Shown here: piece by piece, positions 57,634-64,000 of the stretch | Position numbering within the stretch: the stretch's first letter is position 1 | How the letters are laid out: every line of letters begins with the position of its first letter | DNA from: Tamarix chinensis | Taxonomy: Eukaryota > Streptophyta > Magnoliopsida > Caryophyllales > Tamaricaceae | Assembly: GCA_030549775.1 (NCBI GenBank) | Contig: CM060181.1 | Location: 34,752,563-34,816,562 of the forward strand | Direction of reading: 5' to 3' | DNA length: 64,000 nt | Made by a program: the position numbers and the translations under genes | The notes under the pieces: model-generated | The model's database searches: none | Told to the model about the DNA's origin: nothing | What the model saw: the letters and a program-made list of their open reading frames with translations, nothing else

Positions 57634-59247
57634 TAAGAGAAGCTCCGAGAACATATTCTAAAGAATTGGGGACATACTTATTAGGATTGTTCAAGTATGG
57701 ATACATGTATTTTTTTTTCTTTTTGGATCCGATCGATCAATTAATCGGACATTTGATTATTCTAATAACTACAAGAAGGATCATATACCGATTAGATAGG
57801 ATAAATATTCAGTTTTTAGATGAGTGTTGTAATTAATCAAAGCTGAAAAGCTTTCATAATAAAATATTTAAAAATTAACAATTGAATGTCAAGTAATATT
57901 TATGTCTATATACATATCAATGCCATATTGTATTCTAAAATATTATTAAATTATACTATCAAGCTTTGTTCCTACAAAAATAAATGAAATTTAGAAACTA
58001 ACTAATAAATAAAACTTCATATTATAAAATTCATCAAATGATATATAGTTACTAGAACAGTTATATAACTATTTAAAAATTATAAATAATATTTTATTAT
58101 TTTGTATGGCCACAAAGAGTTAATGTTCATAATCTTACATTAAAAATACATTTTTTTAGAAATTAAATATTATTTATATTTGTTAGATTGAATATCTAAT
58201 TAAAATCAGTTATTTAAGCTAGATCAAATCGAGTTGGATTCTGGAGTAGATTACATGAATAATGTTAACACTTAAACATTAAGGCCTAGAATAGTGCTAC
58301 AGAGTAATAGAGCTCAATTGTCATTTGCGACTTACAAATACATAATAGGACCGGCCCGAGATGTGTTGGGCCTTAGGCAAAAGAATTTGTACACACTTAC
58401 GAGCCTAACTGCTATTTATTAAGTATAGATGGTGTGCGGGCTCAGCTCAAATGAAGAGTAAAAAGGCCCAGTGACAGCCAGGAATCGAATGTGAGAACAC
58501 GCCCTTTACCCTTCAGCCCAAAGAAAAGCTCCCTCATGATACCCGCGTATGTAAATGGAGATACATATGAGCTAAGCTTTGGGCTCAATTAAATGGTATT
58601 ATTAAATAAATTGAGTCTGAATTTTAATTTTAGATTTAGTTATTAAATGAGTTAAGTCTAAATATTTAATAAAAAATATTTTTCTTAATTATAGCATTAA
58701 ATTCACAAATTTAGATTAATAATAATTTATTTATTTAATTAAATAAAATAAGTTTAGATTTTGAAGTAATCAACTCAGTTTGGCTCATTTATAACCATAT
58801 AAAAAAATATATCGTATTTTTCTTGGAGGTCAAAAGCTTGGCCTGATCTAACTTTTAGCCTAATATATAAACATCTATTTATAAACGTGTAAAAATAAAT
58901 TTATAAGAACATATATTTTTCTACTTAAAAAATATCAACGTCGTTATTACCAACTTATCTATTAGTTTTTTATTAAATAAAAGATATCACGGGAGAAAAA
59001 AATTCCCACGTTGTTGCTACATAATAATTACTAAATAGTGCATGAAATTATGTAATGCTATGTAACAAAAAATGGTAATAATTTGTATAAAAAAACTTAG
59101 TAAATTCTTAAGTTTAAAAGTTTCAAACTATAATACTATGTAACAACAAATTTTTATATGATGTAAATCTATTCTTTAGAGACATTAATATTTTTATTCT
59201 AATATCTTTTTACTTTCTATTATCTTTTATACAAAAAATGAGTTTAG

Positions 59248-59291
<44 letters not shown>

Positions 59292-59789
59292 TAATAAATT
59301 TTTAAGACAAGTATAAAGGTCATTCTAATAAATAAAAATTATAAATTTAGTTTTCTAGAAGAAATCAATGCATTTTAAAAATAATCCCACATTTTAATTA
59401 TTTTGTATAAACACATGAATTACTTATAAGAAGTTTAATTATTCCAAATAATAATTTTATTATTTAACTACAATATGTAAGCTTATCACAAAGGTAGATT
59501 ATTTCTTCACACAAATAATAAATAGTATAAATTTAGTTTTACAAATAAAAATTATTTTGTGATTATACCATTATCAATAACTTGTTGATAATTTTTTTCC
59601 TTGATTTCAATTTTTTTCATATATATAGTTTTATATTATCTTTTAAGAAGATTGCAACTGATAAATAGTATTCTAGCGTGTTGAATTTAAAAATTGGTAC
59701 CCTTGTTATATTTTTTAGTTGGTATATAATGTGCAAATTTTATTACTTCTAATTCAAATAAGAGTGGTATCCACCAAGAACTTAATCTT
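57634..59789. other. no gene recognised; AT-rich intergenic DNA
   Basis: Mostly AT-rich DNA with a TA run at 59250-59289. The only distinct segment is the tRNA-like stretch at 58340-58560, listed separately. No protein motif was seen. Confidence 0.45.
58340..58560 (-). repeat. possible tRNA-derived SINE fragment
   Basis: On the minus strand ATTCGATTCC (58481-58490) resembles a pol III B box and GGGCTGAAGGG (58509-58519) weakly resembles an A box. The segment is GC-richer than its surroundings. The two boxes are closer than in tRNAs and no target duplication was found, so the call is tentative. Confidence 0.25.
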
Positions 59790-60440
59790 CATGATCTATC
59801 TCCACAAGCTATTTATGTACATAATACGCTTTGTAAAGGATTTACAATGGGATATACCTTCTACTCTACTAAACATTTCTTTAACTATGCTAGTAATCAT
59901 CACAAGTGGCATGCCCATATTTTGATGAAAAATACATTGATTTTGCTCTCCCCACACATGGTAAGCAATTATAGCCGACATGTATCTAAGGAATAATGTT
60001 TAGCTTCTCGATCATTTTCCTCCTCTACGCTTCCACTTTACCACTTTGTTAAACTCTAACAGATATGTGCAGCCTAGTCCCTCCAATATCTCATATCAAA
60101 CACTCTGGATATAAGAGCACTTAAAGTACAAATGTTGCCTACTTTTATGATTCTCTTCACATCAAAAACCAATTGGGTCTCAAGCCATTCTCATCTTCTC
60201 CATTCTATCTTCGTGAAGAGACCATCTTTTATCATCAACTAAAGGTGGAATTATTGTCTTGGTAAGGCTAATGAGTTCTATACTATCCTCCACCAATCTA
60301 CTCCCTCACTCATTGATCTAATAATTTTATATGCCTTGGCTATGCTATAAGTATCACGTGTTATGATGTTACTTGAATATGTAGACTTCATAATATGAAC
60401 AAAGTGATTTATGAGCTTCATTACCTTTCTCAGGCACTAT
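59790..60440 (-). pseudogene. LINE (L1-type) ORF2 C-terminal relic, zf-RVT region
   Basis: On the minus strand the text resembles the zinc-binding region that follows plant LINE reverse transcriptases: YSIAKAYKII, then WRIV, a stop where Trp is expected, NSLALPRQ, a stop, FHL and further broken text. The final part reads MSAIIAYHVWGEQNQCIF (59981 downward), like the family's YHIWxERNxRIF. Stops and indels are frequent. The reverse transcriptase core is absent. No poly-A tail or target duplication was identified. Confidence 0.65.
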
Positions 60441-60779
60441 GACCCTCTCCTATTTTTAGTAACATCCCATAGGGTGTTTTTTTAATGAATTAACTATGAA
60501 TCCACATAACCCATATTACATCTCTTTTGCTATTAAGATTCCACATAAATCGTTCCATATCTACTTTGTTCCATGCTTAGAGATTTAAAAATCATAGGCT
60601 TATAATTGATCTATCTTAATCTGGTGATCACAACAAGTGTATTTTTTTTATATTCATTAAATTCAGTGATTATATTTGATAACCCATTTTTAATAAGAAG
60701 CATATGTGATTTAAGAAGGAAATTTTTGTTTCACACAAGAGTGTGCTAGTCATTTAAGTGATCAAGCATTTTTTTTATA
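60441..60779. other. no gene seen between LINE and Copia relics
   Basis: AT-rich spacer with no recognised motif. Confidence 0.5.
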
Positions 60780-61735
60780 TTTTATTTTTCTTTAGTCAGT
60801 TTAGTATTGTTACGTATTGAATCATGTAAAACACAAAGTAGGTCATCATAGGAGTATAGCAAATCATATTGTACCTCACCGACATCGTCTTCATCATCGA
60901 AGCTTGTGGGTGAGATAGATGTTGATGATTCTCCTCCTAGTACCATGAAGCAAATTTTGGCAAGTTCCTCCTCTTCTTCGAAGGTTTCACCTTCCATTTT
61001 GCCGAAGGAAGCCAAGGATTTTATAGGCCCTTATCTTCCTTTGTTATTGCTTAAATTCCCTTTGCTCCTTGCCATTTGTTTGGTAATTTCATTTCTAAAC
61101 TCATAGCAATCATGGACGACATGCTTAACTTTTCCATAGTTATGGCATTTGATTTTGCTATCCATGTTAGCTTCTCTAAGCTTCCTTTTGTTGCTTGAGG
61201 AAGATATTGATTTTTTTTCCTCTTAATTAGAGGAACCTCTTTAATTGAGTGGTTATGAATGCCACTTCTTCATCATTCATAGGAGCTTCTTCTTCTCCTT
61301 CATCACCTTCTTTTTCACCTAGATTGTCGGCTGCGTCTTGTTGCCTAGAAGATGTTGAGGCTTTTAGTGTTGGAGGCTTCTTTCTTCTTCCTTCCGATTC
61401 ATCCTCCAATTTTGATTGATGAACCATAAGGTTGATAAAAAGCTTCTCAATCATCATCTTTCCTAATTCTCCGGATTCTTCAATTACGGTTACCTTAGGG
61501 CTCTATTCTTTTATAAAACCTTATAAGATTTATCTTACTTGCTCTTCTTCAGTGATTTCCTTCCCTCTTTGAGATTGTTGATGATTGAGGTGAATTAGTT
61601 TCTCAGATCATTGATACTTTCACCCTGCTTCATGCTAAAGAGTTCATACTCTCCAGTGTAGAGGGTGATTCTTTGATCCTTAACTTGCTTTGTCCATTCA
61701 TGGCTGAGGATAAGCTTACCCCATATGCTTTTTTA
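60780..61735 (-). pseudogene. Ty1/copia gag relic
   Basis: On the minus strand from about 61700: YELFSMKQGESINDL, then a region like the UBN2 gag domain, a KLFINLMVHQSKLEDESEG segment (family: ELIGSLMTHE), acidic linkers, VAFITTQLKRFL (family: FALITRKFKKFL), a zinc-knuckle-like stretch near 61100-61140, and a C-terminal acidic segment ELAKICFMVLGGESS and SYDDLLCVLHDSI. Stops and frameshifts break it. The upstream part of gag was separated by the LTR insertion at 61742. Confidence 0.68.
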
Positions 61736-62583
61736 AATACTTGAAAATCCTAATTTAAGAGATTATAGCAAAATAAGAAATTATTAAAGAAATTAATTAA
61801 TTAAATTATTTTATTAAAATAAGAGGAATTAATTAAGGTAAAATCAAGAGAAAAATAATAAATAACTTAATTAAAAAAATTAGGGTGTTTTGCTAATTAA
61901 AATGGAATTAAGGGAAAATCTTTCAAAAATCCTAAATTAACCTAAAAAGGGAATTTATTTATTATTTTATTATTATATTATTATTTTAAATATCTCAAAA
62001 TACCAATATATTTTAAATACTCCAACCCATCCATTTTTCTTTCCCCCCTTTTCCATATTTTCTTTTTTCCCCTTCTTTTTTTTTCTTTCATTCTTCTCCT
62101 TTCTCCTTTTTTTTTCCTTTCCTCCCTAATCTGGGCCAACTCTCACCTCACGGCCCAGACTTCTTCTTTCCCCCGTGTGGCCGAAGCCCACTGCCCTTCT
62201 TCTCCCTCGCCAGTCGCCCGGTCCGACCCCCTCTTTTTCTTTCTTTCTTTTCCCCTGGACCAACCGGTCCGCACCCCTTCTTCTTTCTTTGTCCCTTGAC
62301 CCCTCAACTTCTCCTCTTCCTCGTGCAGGCACGAGACCTCTGCAACACTACACACTGGCTTGCCACCTCCCCTCTCTTCCCCATCGATCTCTCACCCTTC
62401 TCCACCCAATCACACACACTCTCTCCTCACGTGTGCCCCTCTCTCCCTTCCTTTCTCCTTCCCCGAGCTGGCAGACCTGCAACTTTGGAGGCCCGCATCG
62501 GCTGTGTGCCGCCAGCGGGCAACCTGACACGCGTGCATCATCCTCCCCTCTTCCCCCTCTGTCATTTCCCCCCCATCAATGGC

Positions 62584-62593
62584 CTATAAATAC
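62584..62593 (+). promoter_or_regulatory. LTR TATA box
   Basis: CTATAAATAC lies at the pyrimidine/GC-rich junction. Sister LTRs have equivalent boxes at 43328-43337 (minus), 6662-6670 (plus) and 2358-2368 (minus), each 0.8-1.1 kb from the LTR start. Confidence 0.6.
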
Positions 62594-63169
62594 CCTTCAA
62601 CCCCCCAATTTGACCTTTTTTCTCTGCTAATAAATTTTCTCCCTTTGTGTGCCGCCACCCGAACCACCTCTCAAAACACTCCCTGCACCATCCTCCACTG
62701 AGCTACACCCCTCACCATCCTCAATCCTCCCTGCACGAGCTGCCTTGGTTGTGTAAAGTTGGCCATTCAACCACCTTCATCTCACCCACCGCCACCCTTC
62801 ACATCGCCGTCTGCCGTCGTTTCGGCTGCAACTACTAGTCCCTCTGCCCCCAAAACCATTAGCAGAACCTCCCCTACCTCCCCTACCTTAATTTTTCCTT
62901 GCCTCCTTCTCTTTCTCCCTTCCTCCCTCTCCACCACCTTTGGCCACCACACCGCCGCCGCCTGCGCCACCCCCTTTGGTTGTGCCGCCATCACCATTCC
63001 AACCCTCTCAGCCTAGGGCATCCTCCACCACCTCAATCCCCTTCTCATTCCCCCTCTCTCCTATCCTAAACAACCAACTGTCCACCCCTCTTCTCTCTCC
63101 ACCGCCGTCGCCGTCGCCGTCGCCGGTGCTGCTTGGTCATCACCAACCCTAGGTGGTACCCCAACCCTT

Positions 63170-63390
63170 AAAACCCTATTTATGTTATTATTATCTCTTT
63201 TATTTGTATTAATTTTATTATCCTTATCCTTATTATTATTATTATATCATTATTATTATTTAATCATTATTATTACTAAAAATAGCCTCGGGATATTTAT
63301 CCCATTATTATTTTAAAGGAGCTGAAAAATATTTTATTTATTATTATGATTATCATTATTTCTATTATCATTAATATCATTATTATTCTT

Positions 63391-63428
<38 letters not shown>

Positions 63429-63780
63429 TATTATTATTATTATTATTGATGCTAACTTTGGCATATTAGTTCTATTATTGTTATTGTTGATGTTCGAGCC
63501 ATTATATTATCATTATTTCAATTATTACTATTATTAGTATTATCCTCAAAAATATTATCATTATGTTATTATTACTATTACTATTATTATTTTTATTAGA
63601 ATCACTATTATTAACCTTGACCTTATTATCACTAAGGTTGCTATTATTATGATTATTAGAACCCTTATTAGTACTATTCTTAAAATTTGAACTATTGCTA
63701 TTATTATTATTATTATAATTATTATTATCTTTTGCTACAACTATTATTATTACTATTATTACTAGTATTAAAGCTATTAT
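63170..63780. repeat. ATT/ATC-rich trinucleotide block
   Basis: Long imperfect ATT runs with a clean ATC run near 63390-63428. It is the counterpart of the AAT-rich block at 42390-42800. Confidence 0.85.
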
Positions 63781-64000
63781 CTTTAATAATATAAATATGG
63801 CTATAAATACCTTAATATGAATCTATTTTGACTAGTAATAACATAGTTAGCTACCTTGAGAATAAAAACCCTATTTTTATTTATAAAGCTACTATGAATA
63901 AGAGTAACCATAATATTAGGGTAAGGTAGGGAATAATAGTAATTTTGGTAGGAGGAAAATTAACCCTTAGTTTTTCCTCTTATAGGTGAATCCAGTTAAA

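Larger units (their letters stand above)
61742..64000 (+). mobile_element. Gypsy long LTR, plus orientation, partial at window edge
   Basis: It starts TGAAAATCCTAATTTAAG, matching the reverse complement of the 44406 edge (TGAAATGCCCC, then TTCCTAATTTTAA). The order then mirrors the 39869-44406 solo LTR: AT-rich head, pyrimidine-rich block with CCCAG/GGCCC words (62030-62170), GC-rich block, TATA box (CTATAAATAC, 62584-62593, 842 bp in), GC-rich leader, then an ATT-rich block (63170-63780). It is inserted in Copia gag text and runs off the right edge. GC-rich frames at 62126-63152 are low-complexity LTR sequence, not genes. Confidence 0.75.

Noticed and set aside
62126..63152. GC-rich frames on both strands near the right edge
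   Set aside because: They sit in the partial Gypsy LTR starting at 61742 and mirror the GC-rich part of the 39869-44406 LTR; Pro/Ser/Arg low complexity only.

Overview
The window reads as nuclear DNA of a eudicot plant. It is AT-rich, full of nested LTR retrotransposon debris and microsatellites, and carries one intact intron-containing host gene. That gene belongs to the SMXL6/7/8 (DWARF53-like) family of strigolactone-signalling repressors. The species cannot be named from the sequence. No bacterial, organellar, rRNA or convincing tRNA gene was seen.

Layout. 1-16269 is a mosaic of degenerate Ty3/gypsy long LTRs in both orientations. It includes a minus-strand Tekay/Del-like pol relic (3290-5050), a minus-strand Tnt1-type Copia relic (about 9190-10865) and a cleanly delimited 3005-bp solo LTR (13149-16153, TSD TATAT). 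17450-18710 is a degenerate minisatellite. 18711-19330 is unassigned GC-richer DNA. 19899-27042 is a Mutator-like element with inverted repeats of roughly 400 bp enclosing a broken FAR1-type transposase gene on the minus strand.

28106-32138 is the SMXL gene (three exons, predicted 1102 aa). Its repression motif LDLNMP is intact, but at the position where the family carries the RGKT degradation motif it reads A-R-K-T. Downstream lies a deleted Gypsy element (33337-35416). A Tnt1-like Copia element (35964-45556) follows, split by a 4538-bp solo LTR (39869-44406, TSD AGTAG). Next come another LTR fragment (47705-about 49400), a 33-bp-unit minisatellite (49611-49935), a block of degenerate interstitial telomere repeats (52973-53373), a PIF/Harbinger element carrying only the Myb-like ORF1 (55046-57633, TSD TAA), a LINE 3' relic (59790-60440, minus), a Copia gag relic (60780-61735, minus) and a further long LTR running off the right edge (61742-64000).

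The transposon genes are dead. Nonsense codons fall mostly at expected Gln, Arg or Trp codons, as expected from C-to-T decay of methylated DNA. The SMXL frame is open throughout, so the only gene likely to make a cellular protein is an island of about 4-5 kb inside repeat-dominated DNA. Family assignments rest on reading translated motifs from memory; no database search was run.
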